A stretch of DNA of 10,655 nt, from assembly GCA_946887085.1 (NCBI GenBank), contig CAMPKG010000088.1, forward strand, positions 1 to 10,655. The letters are read 5' to 3'. The notes beneath the pieces were generated by a model, which was given only the letters and a program-made list of their open reading frames with translations, made no database searches and had not been told where the DNA came from. The stretch is from an uncultured Sphingobacteriales bacterium. Lineage in GTDB: Bacteria > Bacteroidota > Bacteroidia > Chitinophagales > Chitinophagaceae. This document shows positions 1 to 5,693 of the stretch, in pieces. Within the stretch, counting starts at the first letter, position 1, and every line of letters begins with the position of its first letter. Both the position numbers and the translations under genes were made by a program.

Positions 1-104
1 GCGCTTTACAACACGGCCTTGCATATCGACAATAACAAATGAAACATCCGGTACTGCCTCCAGATCGAGTTCTATGTTGACGTACACCACTGCGGGAACA
101 GGAT
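1..104 (-). pseudogene. Fragment of a type IX secretion (Por) C-terminal sorting domain
   Basis: Read on the minus strand this stretch is open to the window edge and translates to a beta-sandwich segment ending in VSFVIVDMQGRVVKR. It closely resembles VPFSVAITDMQGRVVRR in the intact secreted protein at 5694-7022. Such segments are the middle of type A sorting domains that direct Bacteroidota proteins through the type IX secretion system to the cell surface. The codons just inside the fragment read Asn-Pro, which could be the remains of the usual YPNP start of the domain. The open frame runs on into the REP at 105, but those residues (PDTTG) are encoded by the repeat. The upstream, N-terminal part of the gene is not found on the far side of the mobile element (861 onward), so the gene looks 5'-truncated. 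Its C-terminal end lies outside the window, so the cargo cannot be identified. Confidence 0.6.
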
Positions 105-138
105 TTCCCGTGGTGTCAGGTGTTTCCACCTGACACCA
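105..138 (+). repeat. Left REP of the RAYT unit
   Basis: Imperfect palindrome with a 12-bp stem (111-122 pairing with 127-138) and a TTTC loop (123-126). The preceding bases TTCCCG are shared with the solitary REP at 2931. The distal side (139 onward) departs from the symmetrical form and leads into the transposase start at 185. It lies exactly at the edge of the sorting-domain fragment. Confidence 0.75.
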
Positions 139-184
139 TACCAGGTAACATTTCATCTGCCACGCCGATGATGTATATTGGCTT

Positions 185-733
185 ATGGGTCTTCGTAACC
201 GTACACATTTGCAGTATGGGCAGTGCTTCTTTGTCACCACCACCTGCTACCTATGGCAAAGGCTACTGGCAGCCGACACGGCTAAACAAATAGTAGCTGA
301 CAGCCTCAATTTTCTTCCCGGGAAGTATAAAACTCACCTGTAGGCTTATGTTATTATGCCAAATCATCTACACCTGGTGTTGTTCTTCCCTGAAACCAAT
401 CGATTATCCGATTTCATGCGCGATCTCAAAAAATATACCTCTGTAAAACTGCGTCAGCACCTTGAAGAGACGTTTGGTGTGCCGTTTCTGGAAAAGTTAC
501 GCTTCGAATCGCGCCAGCAGAAATTTAAAGTATGGATGGATAGATTTGATGATCTTGCGATAACCAAAGCCGACACACTTCGTACGAAGATCGACTATAT
601 CCACAACAATCCTTTACAGGCGCACTGGCAGCTTGTACAATTTCCCGGAGATTACTTATACTCAAGCGCATCTTTTTATGAGGATGGCGTTATAGGTCCG
701 GTAGTAGTTACTAATTATGGTGATGTCTGGTAA
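185..733 (+). pseudogene. REP-associated tyrosine transposase (RAYT, Y1/HUH family), broken by an in-frame TAG
   Basis: The frame starts at ATG 185 (MGLRNRTHLQYGQCFFVTTT, a typical RAYT first strand) and ends with TAA at 731-733, 182 codons in all, a normal length for the family. Codon 53 (341-343) is TAG, directly before AYVIMPNHLHLVLFF. That segment holds the HxH metal-binding pair (HLH, 365-373), and DYIHNNP (593-613) holds the probable catalytic tyrosine (596-598). The frame is otherwise uninterrupted on both sides, so a single nonsense change (for example CAG to TAG, or TAT to TAG) explains the break. The part after the stop could restart at ATG 356, but it would lack the first strand and helix of the fold. 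Four other genes here end in TAG, so recoding of TAG as an amino acid is unlikely. The role of the intact enzyme is single-strand cleavage and joining at REP hairpins. Confidence 0.85.
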
Positions 734-740
734 GTGTGAT

Positions 741-860
741 TAGTGTCAGGTGGCACACCGGGCGTCAGGTTATAGTGTCAGGTGGAAACACCGGGCATCA
801 CGAGAGTTTGTGGTAAGTCAGGTTATAGTGTCAGGTGGAAACACCTGACACCACAGGGAA
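741..860 (+). repeat. REP cluster downstream of the RAYT (three units)
   Basis: Three unit starts reading TAGTGTCAGGTGG occur at 741, 773 and 826, 32 and 53 nt apart. The first two lead into ACCGGGC or ACCGGGCATC instead of the second palindrome half. They are joined by the linker GTCAGGTTATAG or AGTCAGGTTATAG. Only the third unit is a full hairpin: a 10-bp stem at 828-837 and 842-851 with a GAAA loop, followed by CACAGGGAA. The arrangement resembles the mosaic REP clusters (BIMEs) of other bacteria. The next bases, ATTCCCG (861-867), make GGGAAATTCCC with the right end. Confidence 0.72.
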
Positions 861-874
861 ATTCCCGCTCAACA

Positions 875-910
875 AGTTAAAAGCCGCGGCATCAACCGCG
901 GCTTTTAACT
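875..910 (-). terminator. Strong hairpin terminator of the cytochrome gene
   Basis: A perfect 15-bp stem (875-889 with 896-910) closes a 6-nt loop (CATCAA). It begins 5 bp after the TAA stop of the cytochrome gene. The stem contains a TTTT run followed by AACTTG on the minus strand, so there is no classical long T-tract. It is near-symmetrical and could also stop transcripts leaving the RAYT unit on the plus strand. Confidence 0.7.
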
Positions 911-915
911 TCGGC

Positions 916-1527
916 TTAGTGTTTTGCAAGCATTGGCGCCGGTACACGGTTGTTTACCGGCTTCAGCGATTTCAGGTAGTCGAAGATAGCTGACAGGTCT
1001 TCGTCATTGATGTGCCTGAAGTACTGCCAGGGCATAGGCGGCAGCAACGGCCTCCCGCCATCGATGCCTTTCGACTTGCCTTCTTTCAGCGCTTTTCGGA
1101 AATGATCGAGCGTCCAGCCGCCTATGCCTGTTTCATCAGGCGTAAGATTGGCCGCATAAGACAGTCCCCATGGGCCGGCAAAAGCAGTTATCTGTCCGTT
1201 GAAGAGCACCCATTCGCCCTTGCTTGCGATAGCTGTATCGTAGCTGCCCAGCGGAATGCTGGCATTGTAGCCGGAAAGCAGCCTCGTGGTGTCCGGCGCA
1301 GGGCCAAATTCGGTCATCACCTTAGGCGTATGACAGTCGTGGCAACCCATAATATTGACCAGGTATTCGCCGCGTTTGATGTTTTCTTCCTGAAAGGCCA
1401 CTGATGCGAATTGTTCAGCCTCAGTGGGCGCTTTTTCGGCGGTTTTGTCTTCGTTATTGCCGCAGGCTATCAGCGCAGAGGTAAGCAATACCATCCCGGC
1501 TGCCATAATGAGCAGGTGTTTTTTCAT
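916..1527 (-). CDS. Lipoprotein c-type cytochrome, mono-haem
   Basis: The product has 203 residues. It begins with a signal peptide ending in the lipobox LIAC with the acylated Cys at 22, so it should be a lipid-anchored envelope protein. A single haem-binding motif, CHDCH, lies at residues 62-66. Met165 in PPMPWQ is a good candidate for the distal haem ligand, and the C-terminal helix (DEDLSAIFDYLKSLKP, 176-190) is typical of class I cytochrome c. The likely role is electron transfer to a dehydrogenase or oxidase; the partner is not in the window. The region between the haem motif and the Met (about 70-165) is longer than in small soluble cytochromes and resembles diheme-like 'cytochrome c' lipoproteins of Bacteroidota, but only one CxxCH is present. 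The ATG at 1525-1527 is preceded by an A-rich leader without a Shine-Dalgarno. The AraC-type gene lies 77 bp upstream on the same strand and may control it (inference). Confidence 0.9.
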   Translation of the reverse strand: MKKHLLIMAAGMVLLTSALIACGNNEDKTAEKAPTEAEQFASVAFQEENIKRGEYLVNIMGCHDCHTPKVMTEFGPAPDTTRLLSGYNASIPLGSYDTAIASKGEWVLFNGQITAFAGPWGLSYAANLTPDETGIGGWTLDHFRKALKEGKSKGIDGGRPLLPPMPWQYFRHINDEDLSAIFDYLKSLKPVNNRVPAPMLAKH

Positions 1528-1604
1528 GTTTGTTGTTTTTTATGTTATTGTATTATTGTCATTTATATTTTATAGCTTTCTGCCTGCCTTTATGCAAGTC
1601 GTGT

Positions 1605-2435
1605 CTAATTCAGCGATGTTGTCATCTGCTGAAATTCTTCGCTCTGCAGGAGCAGAGCTGTAGGCACAGCGCCTGTAAACTGTTTAAAATCGCGTATGAA
1701 GTGTGCCTGGTCTGAATAGCCGAAGCTGTAGGACACATCTGCCCAGCTGAAATTGTCGGCCGTATGCTGCAGATACTCATATGCGTTGCGGAAGCGGATA
1801 ATGCGCTGGTATGCTTTGGGGCTGATACCGATACCATCCTTAAAGCTGCGCTGCAGCTGGCGTTCGCTGATGTAGAGCTGTTCGCTCAGGGTTTCCAGTC
1901 TCAGGTTTCCTTTGGAAGCACGGATCATCCTAGTGGCCTCCGACACATAGTTCATCTGGCGGCTTGCATATTTCATCTGTCCCAGCAGGAAACGTTCTGT
2001 ATAGGCTATCAGGTTGCTGACATGTGTTTCTCCGATAATAGAGCCGGTGAGAGCGCTCATATCCCGGCCAAAGAAGTCGTGGATATCGGCGTAATCGTTG
2101 GCGAGCATAGCCGCCGGGATGTTGAAGATCTCGATGAGCGCCTCCGGCTTCATGCGGATCCCGAATATCCTGCAGCCGCCTGTCGATTTCCAGATCACGG
2201 CGTCTTTATACACGCCCACTACGAAGGCGTGTGGCAGTTTTCGCCATTCGCCTGCGAAAAATACCTCGCAGTCGTGCTCGTTAAGGTGGAAGATGATCTC
2301 GGTCATACCCAGGGGCACACATCTTTGTATAGGCGCTGCAGCCTTGATGTCGCCATCAAAGTTCTGGTACCAGTAGCACTCAACATAGGGCCGGAGCGCT
2401 TCTGAAGGGTTGAATTCGTAATGCCTGATTTTCAT
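1605..2435 (-). CDS. AraC-family transcriptional regulator
   Basis: A 276-residue protein from the ATG at 2433-2435. A TTG start 33 bp further up is possible but overlaps a good promoter box, so ATG is preferred. The C-terminal part (about 170-265) is a two-helix-turn-helix AraC/XylS DNA-binding domain: LETLSEQLYISERQLQRSFK (180-199) is the first helix-turn-helix, and the stretch around WADVSYSFGYSDQAHFIRDF (231-250) is the second. The family signature GYSDQAHFIRDFKQFTG is complete. The N-terminal part (about 1-110; NPSEALRPYVECYWYQ...) resembles the DUF6597-type sensory domain common in Bacteroidota AraC proteins; its ligand is unknown. It ends in TAG 77 bp before the cytochrome start, on the same strand. 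No separating terminator is visible, so read-through or direct control of the cytochrome gene is plausible but not shown. Confidence 0.92.
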   Translation of the reverse strand: MKIRHYEFNPSEALRPYVECYWYQNFDGDIKAAAPIQRCVPLGMTEIIFHLNEHDCEVFFAGEWRKLPHAFVVGVYKDAVIWKSTGGCRIFGIRMKPEALIEIFNIPAAMLANDYADIHDFFGRDMSALTGSIIGETHVSNLIAYTERFLLGQMKYASRQMNYVSEATRMIRASKGNLRLETLSEQLYISERQLQRSFKDGIGISPKAYQRIIRFRNAYEYLQHTADNFSWADVSYSFGYSDQAHFIRDFKQFTGAVPTALLLQSEEFQQMTTSLN

Positions 2436-2465
2436 TGTAACGGTTTTGGATCGCTGGAAAGCGCG

Positions 2466-2473
2466 CAAAAATA
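2466..2473 (-). promoter_or_regulatory. Candidate Bacteroidota -7 box of the AraC gene
   Basis: On the minus strand these bases read TATTTTTG, an exact TAnnTTTG match, 31 bp before the chosen ATG. No well-spaced -33 TTTG was found upstream; the nearest TTTG is about 37 bp away. This is therefore a partial promoter call. Confidence 0.45.
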
Positions 2474-2560
2474 GCTTATATACTTTATATGATTGATATT
2501 AAATGCGGTGCAAAGCTAGGTAGCCGGCAAACAACTGTATTGAAAAAAAGCGACATATTT

Positions 2561-2749
2561 TTAAGCCATCACGGGTTCCTGCAGTTGGTCGCTTACAGTT
2601 GCCCATCGTTCTGCAGGCAGTTCGGCAACGGCGATCTGTTCCAGAGCGGCATACATTTCTGCAGGGGCAGTGTGCCGTGCGCCTTTCATCCAGTTAATAA
2701 CTTCTTCGTTGTTGATATAGCGCGTCATCCATGCCGATTCGATCATCAT
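2561..2749 (-). CDS. Small protein or C-terminal remnant, unrecognised
   Basis: A minus-strand frame ending in TAA at 2561-2563 encodes 62 residues from the tandem ATGs at 2744-2749 (MMIESAWMTRYINNEEVINW...). The composition is protein-like: alternating hydrophobic and acidic helices such as AEMYAALEQIAVAELPAERW, with a plausible codon bias. No family is recognised. The frame stays open up to 2809, and the residues before the Met pair (LQSIPPDT) also look like coding sequence. That suggests an originally longer protein cut off where the thioredoxin-like fragment begins near 2779. No promoter or ribosome-binding signal is evident. It could be an expressed small protein or debris; the neighbourhood favours debris. 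Confidence 0.42.
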   Translation of the reverse strand: MMIESAWMTRYINNEEVINWMKGARHTAPAEMYAALEQIAVAELPAERWATVSDQLQEPVMA

Positions 2750-2778
2750 GGTATCGGGCGGAATGCTTTGCAGTATGC

Positions 2779-2930
2779 TGCCCTGCACCCGATTTTGTAC
2801 TGAATACACAGGACGGAAAATTCGTGCACCTCAGCGACTATAAAGGCAAAGTGGTGTATATCGACTTCTGGGCGAGCTGGTGCAAGCCCTGCCTGGGCGA
2901 GATACCACACGCCAAAACACTGCACGAGCA
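2779..2930 (+). pseudogene. Thioredoxin-like (TlpA/AhpC-TSA) domain fragment
   Basis: The translation shows the start of a TlpA-like thiol-disulfide oxidoreductase domain: PAPDFVLNTQDGKFVHLSD, then YKGKVVYIDFWASWCKPC with the CxxC active site (WCKPC), then LGEIPHAKTLHE. Family members have about 140 residues in this domain, but here only about 50 remain. The frame is cut on the right exactly where the REP at 2931 starts (the added residues HSRGVRW come from the repeat). On the left it runs into unrelated sequence (CFAVCC before PAPDF). No start codon fits the family and no continuation is found after the REP at 2971. In Bacteroidota, intact relatives are periplasmic and reduce or isomerise disulfides, often for cytochrome c maturation. 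This copy cannot be functional. Confidence 0.75.
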
Positions 2931-2970
2931 TTCCCGTGGTGTCAGGTGGTAACACCTGACACCACGGGAA
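2931..2970 (+). repeat. Solitary REP with an 18-bp perfect stem
   Basis: TTCCCGTGGTGTCAGGTG (2931-2948) pairs perfectly with 2953-2970 around a 4-nt loop (GTAA). The left arm is identical to the left end of the RAYT unit (105-122). The right arm equals its right end (842-860) except for one missing A. It truncates the thioredoxin-like fragment. It could also act as a transcription terminator, although only AAAAAC follows on the plus strand. Confidence 0.88.
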
Positions 2971-3055
2971 AAACAATTTTTAAAATTTTCCCGGAGCATA
3001 ACCACTTGATTTTCAACACAAATCATTAAACCATACTGTACTTTTATTAAAGTTT

Positions 3056-3109
3056 ATTGTACAAAAAGTAAAGTTTACTTGTATTTTTGAAAAGCACGCT
3101 TTACTTTTG
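3056..3109 (+). promoter_or_regulatory. Two overlapping Bacteroidota promoters of the membrane-protein/XRE unit
   Basis: Two exact TAnnTTTG boxes occur: TATTTTTG (3082-3089) and TACTTTTG (3102-3109). The first has ATTG (3056-3059) 22 bp upstream as a -33-like element, and the second has CTTG (3078-3081) 20 bp upstream. Both spacings lie in the known 17-23 range. The start codon is at 3150, giving leaders of roughly 35-60 nt without a Shine-Dalgarno, as is usual in this phylum. Confidence 0.55.
3066..3080 (+). promoter_or_regulatory. Palindromic operator candidate
   Basis: AAGTAAAGTTTACTT is a 7+1+7 perfect palindrome lying exactly between the -33-like and -7 elements of the first promoter. 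The half-site TTTACTT recurs at 3100-3106, inside the second -7 box. Size, symmetry and position fit an operator for the small XRE regulator encoded at 3727-3939, which would repress its own unit (inference). Confidence 0.5.
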
Positions 3110-3149
3110 TGTTAGAAATTAGATCAATCACTACTAAAACACACTTTTT

Positions 3150-3713
3150 ATGAAAGGCATGACCCGGATGTACGATCACCGCGGCAAAATAGCAGGAGCG
3201 ATCATCGCCTCTCTTGGCCTTATCGGGCTTATCGTCAGCAAGCTTACTGACTTTATCATCATCGAAAAATATAGCAGCGCGCAACATTTCAACCTGCTGG
3301 TCTTCATTACCACGCTGGGGTTATTCACCATTCTGTATAGCAAAGAAAAACTGGAAGACGAGCGCGTGCATTTCATCCGCATGAAATCGCTGATGTATGC
3401 GTTTGGATTGCTGGTAGCCTTGCCGATGATTCTTGCTTTCAACTTATCGCTTTTTCCGCAAGACTATTTTGAAACCCCCAGGCTCGAGTCCGCAGATATT
3501 ATTGAGATGGCGAGGGTACTGATGTTTTACCCTGCATTGAGCTGTAGTCTCTACCTGGTTATTTTTCATATTGGCTTGTATAACGATGCCTTGTGGGATT
3601 ATGAGGACAAAGCCTGGACCCCAAAAGCTATGTTCCAGGACTGGAAAGGCAGGCTGGTAATGATACTGATATCACTTACCGTATTGTTCATCATCATAAT
3701 GATCCTGCGATAA
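3150..3713 (+). CDS. Multi-pass inner-membrane protein paired with an XRE regulator
   Basis: A 187-residue protein with about five hydrophobic segments (around 13-31, 46-63, 79-100, 122-144 and 168-186). The cytoplasmic-looking loop between the second and third carries KEKLEDERVHFIRMKS (65-80). The DER-x-x-x-I/F-x-x-K/A pattern recalls small membrane proteins of the DUF2178 type, which are often encoded next to small Cro/CI-like regulators; that assignment is from memory and tentative. ATG 3150 is the first in frame after the promoters; ATGs at 3159 and 3168 are alternatives. The regulator gene begins 13 bp after the stop, so the two are almost surely co-transcribed. By analogy the membrane protein may sense an envelope or membrane state and control the regulator, but no ligand site or enzymatic motif is seen. 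Confidence 0.82.
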   Translation: MKGMTRMYDHRGKIAGAIIASLGLIGLIVSKLTDFIIIEKYSSAQHFNLLVFITTLGLFTILYSKEKLEDERVHFIRMKSLMYAFGLLVALPMILAFNLSLFPQDYFETPRLESADIIEMARVLMFYPALSCSLYLVIFHIGLYNDALWDYEDKAWTPKAMFQDWKGRLVMILISLTVLFIIIMILR

Positions 3714-3726
3714 CGAACCGGCTTGC

Positions 3727-3939
3727 ATGAAGAACACCATAAAAGTAGAACGGGCAAAACTGGGCATCTCGCAAACGGATCTTGCAGAGCGAGTGGGCGT
3801 ATCGAAACAAACGATACATTCTATAGAAACAGCGAGGTTCGTACCATCAACGGTACTGGCATTGAAAATAGCGCGATTCTTTAACGTAAAAGTAGAAGAC
3901 ATCTTCGAGCTCGAAACATCCGATCTCGATCCAAAATAA
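3727..3939 (+). CDS. Small XRE/Cro-CI family transcriptional regulator
   Basis: A 70-residue stand-alone helix-turn-helix protein. Residues 5-60 form the classic five-helix HTH_3 domain: VERAKLGISQTDLAERVGVSKQTIHSIE has the SQTDLA helix 2 and the VSKQTIHSIE recognition helix, followed by PSTVLALKIARFFNVKVEDIF. It closely resembles the short YgzD/YozG-like regulators encoded beside small membrane proteins. There is no extra sensory domain, so the signal most likely comes from the neighbouring membrane protein or from autoregulation at the palindrome at 3066-3080. The start ATG is 13 bp behind the membrane-protein stop, and the stop is 24 bp before the protease start. Confidence 0.92.
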   Translation: MKNTIKVERAKLGISQTDLAERVGVSKQTIHSIETARFVPSTVLALKIARFFNVKVEDIFELETSDLDPK

Positions 3940-3963
3940 CAAAAACAATTAAAATATACAATT

Positions 3964-5538
3964 ATGAAAACAGTTACAACGATCCTGTTACTGGCATTGC
4001 TTTGCCTCAACCTCAGCGCACAAGAGCACATGTGCGGCCGCCTATTGGTGAGCTTTAACAACAATGTAAAACTAAACATCACAGAAGGTGACAAAACATT
4101 CGGCATAGCTGCTGCCGATGCGCTGAACGAACAATATGGCTGCACCGGCATCCATATCATCCGCCAGCGTGGGCATAGTAATGTGTACCTCCTGCATTTC
4201 CCCGAGGCCGTGAACGTACCGCTGCTGGCGGAGGCCTACATGGCAACGGGCATCATCCGCTATGCCGAACCCGATCATATCGCCACGCTCGGTGGCTCGG
4301 CCCCTAATGATACCCTCTTCACCAGGCAGTGGGGATTATATAATGATGGAAGTTTTGCACAGTCGCTTGCAAAAGCCGGCGCCGACATCAGCATACTCGA
4401 TGCATGGGATGTGGAAGACGGTGATACCTCCATCATCGTTGCCGTAATGGACTCTGGTATTAAAACAGATCATCCCGACCTCCAGCAGCGCATCTGGAGA
4501 AATTATAACGAACTGCCCAACGGCATTGACGACGACAACAATGGCTACATCGATGATACCCTCGGCTGGAATTTTGCTTACGGCGGCGCCAATGTAACCG
4601 ATGACAACGGGCATGGCACGCACGTATCGGGCATCATCGGTGCCAGCGTCAACAATACCACAGGCTATGCGGGTGTCGACCAGCATTGTAAAATAATGAC
4701 CTGCAAAGCTGCGGATAACACGGGCTTCTTTTCTTACTCGTGGATGACCGAGGCGATCTATTATGCTACGGATATGAAGGCCAATGTCATCAACATATCT
4801 GCCGGTGGCGCCACGCCATCAAACATTGTAGGCGATGCGCTGGACAATGCCATGAGCAATAATATAGTAGTGGTAGCTGCCATGATGAACGCAGGCAGCA
4901 GCCAGCCTTTTTATCCTGCCAGTCATGCGGGCGTGATAGCCGTAGGCGCTACCGGTCCTGATGATACTGCAACGAATTTCAGCAACTATGGCAACCATAT
5001 ATCGGTGGCAGCACCGGGACATTATATCTATGGCCTCTCGCATGTCAACGATACTGCGGCGGGAGCATGGGGCAGCGGCACATCGCAGGCGGCGCCGCAT
5101 GTAGCTGGCATCGCCTCGCTGCTGCTGGCGCAAAACAAGAACCGCACGCCTGCGCAAATAAAAAGCCTGGTAGAAACAAACGCCGAAGACCTCGTAGGCG
5201 GCAAGCGCGATGTACTGGGTTGGGATAAATATTATGGCTATGGCCGCGTCAACGCACACCGCGCACTTACCAATGCAGCGCTCACTGCAAAAGATGTGAA
5301 ACGTGAAAGCGGAGTGAAGATCTTCCCCAACCCTGCCAGCGAAACATTATACATCAGCAACGCAGCCATGATGGGCGGAACTATAACAATAGTGAATGCA
5401 ACAGGCGCTACGGTATACAGCGCCACAATGAACGCAGCACTACACGCAGTTGATGTACGCGGCTTAGCGAAGGGCAGTTATTTTGTGAGCCTGCGGAAAG
5501 GCGAAGAAAAATTCAGTGCAACGGTCGTGGTCAATTAG
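3964..5538 (+). CDS. Secreted subtilisin-like serine protease (S8) with type IX sorting domain
   Basis: A 524-residue preproprotein. Residues 1-20 are a signal peptide (...LNLSAQ). About 24-105 is an inhibitor-like prodomain ending in IIRYAEPDH, as in fervidolysin-type proteases. About 120-435 is the S8 catalytic domain with Asp163 (VMDSGI), His217 (NGHGTHVSG) and Ser374 (GTSQAAPHVAG). The oxyanion-hole Asn is probably Asn309, in AAMMNAGSS, where most relatives have AAGNxG. NGIDDDNNGYIDDTLGWNF (186-204) is an Asp-rich, probably calcium-binding loop typical of Bacteroidota S8 enzymes. From IFPNPASETLYIS (453-465) to the end is a type A sorting domain, so the enzyme should cross the outer membrane by the type IX system, where the domain is cut off or anchored. 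It is only 24 bp behind the XRE gene, with no promoter box between them, and ends at a strong terminator. Confidence 0.95.
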   Translation: MKTVTTILLLALLCLNLSAQEHMCGRLLVSFNNNVKLNITEGDKTFGIAAADALNEQYGCTGIHIIRQRGHSNVYLLHFPEAVNVPLLAEAYMATGIIRYAEPDHIATLGGSAPNDTLFTRQWGLYNDGSFAQSLAKAGADISILDAWDVEDGDTSIIVAVMDSGIKTDHPDLQQRIWRNYNELPNGIDDDNNGYIDDTLGWNFAYGGANVTDDNGHGTHVSGIIGASVNNTTGYAGVDQHCKIMTCKAADNTGFFSYSWMTEAIYYATDMKANVINISAGGATPSNIVGDALDNAMSNNIVVVAAMMNAGSSQPFYPASHAGVIAVGATGPDDTATNFSNYGNHISVAAPGHYIYGLSHVNDTAAGAWGSGTSQAAPHVAGIASLLLAQNKNRTPAQIKSLVETNAEDLVGGKRDVLGWDKYYGYGRVNAHRALTNAALTAKDVKRESGVKIFPNPASETLYISNAAMMGGTITIVNATGATVYSATMNAALHAVDVRGLAKGSYFVSLRKGEEKFSATVVVN

Positions 5539-5556
5539 AAGCTGCATTATTAATAT

Positions 5557-5592
5557 AAAGAACGCGGGGAAGAGTCCCCGCGTTCTTTTTTT
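5557..5592 (+). terminator. Rho-independent terminator of the subtilase unit
   Basis: A 14-bp perfect GC-rich stem (5557-5570 with 5575-5588) closes an AGAG loop and runs into a T-tract ending at 5592, 19 bp after the subtilase stop. On the minus strand it is followed by TTCTTTATATT, so it could also catch transcripts of the convergent gene that ends at 5694. The rest of the gap (5593-5693) holds only a weak TACCG/CGGTA hairpin. Confidence 0.9.
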
Positions 5593-5693
5593 GTTTTATC
5601 TATACCGTATTCCGGTACGAAGCTACGTCGGGCTTGCATCGCTATCAAACCCTTGCGCTATTTATTACAAACTGTTTACACAGCGACGAAGCA

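Larger units (their letters stand above)
105..860 (+). mobile_element. REP/RAYT transposable unit with inverted terminal REPs
   Basis: A tyrosine-transposase gene of the RAYT type sits between two REP sequences. The left end begins TTCCCGTGGTGTCAGGTG (105-122) and the right end finishes CACCTGACACCACAGGGAA (842-860). The 24-nt core hairpin at 113-136 is the exact reverse complement of 828-851: the left loop is TTTC and the right loop is GAAA. The two REPs are therefore inverted relative to each other. The outer flanks TTCCCGTG and CACAGGGAA match apart from one extra base. RAYT proteins are single-strand HUH nucleases known to act on REP hairpins near their own gene. The boundaries given are inferred from the outermost matching bases. 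No target duplication is visible, and IS200-like enzymes do not make one. Confidence 0.72.

Noticed and set aside
356..733. RAYT as an intact 125-residue gene starting at ATG 356
   Set aside because: The in-frame sequence from 185 encodes the family's usual N-terminal strand, so the short form is the product of a nonsense mutation, not the native start.
741..860. CRISPR-like array of short repeats
   Set aside because: Unit spacing is irregular (32 and 53 nt), the repeats are palindromic REPs, there are no unique uniform spacers, and no cas gene is near.
1012..1404. Plus-strand frame antisense to the cytochrome gene
   Set aside because: The minus strand carries a lipobox, CxxCH and cytochrome fold; the plus-strand product is Arg-rich and low in similarity to anything.
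2433..2468. Upstream TTG start for the AraC regulator (11 more residues)
   Set aside because: It overlaps an exact TAnnTTTG promoter box, and the family N-terminus aligns well from the ATG at 2433-2435.
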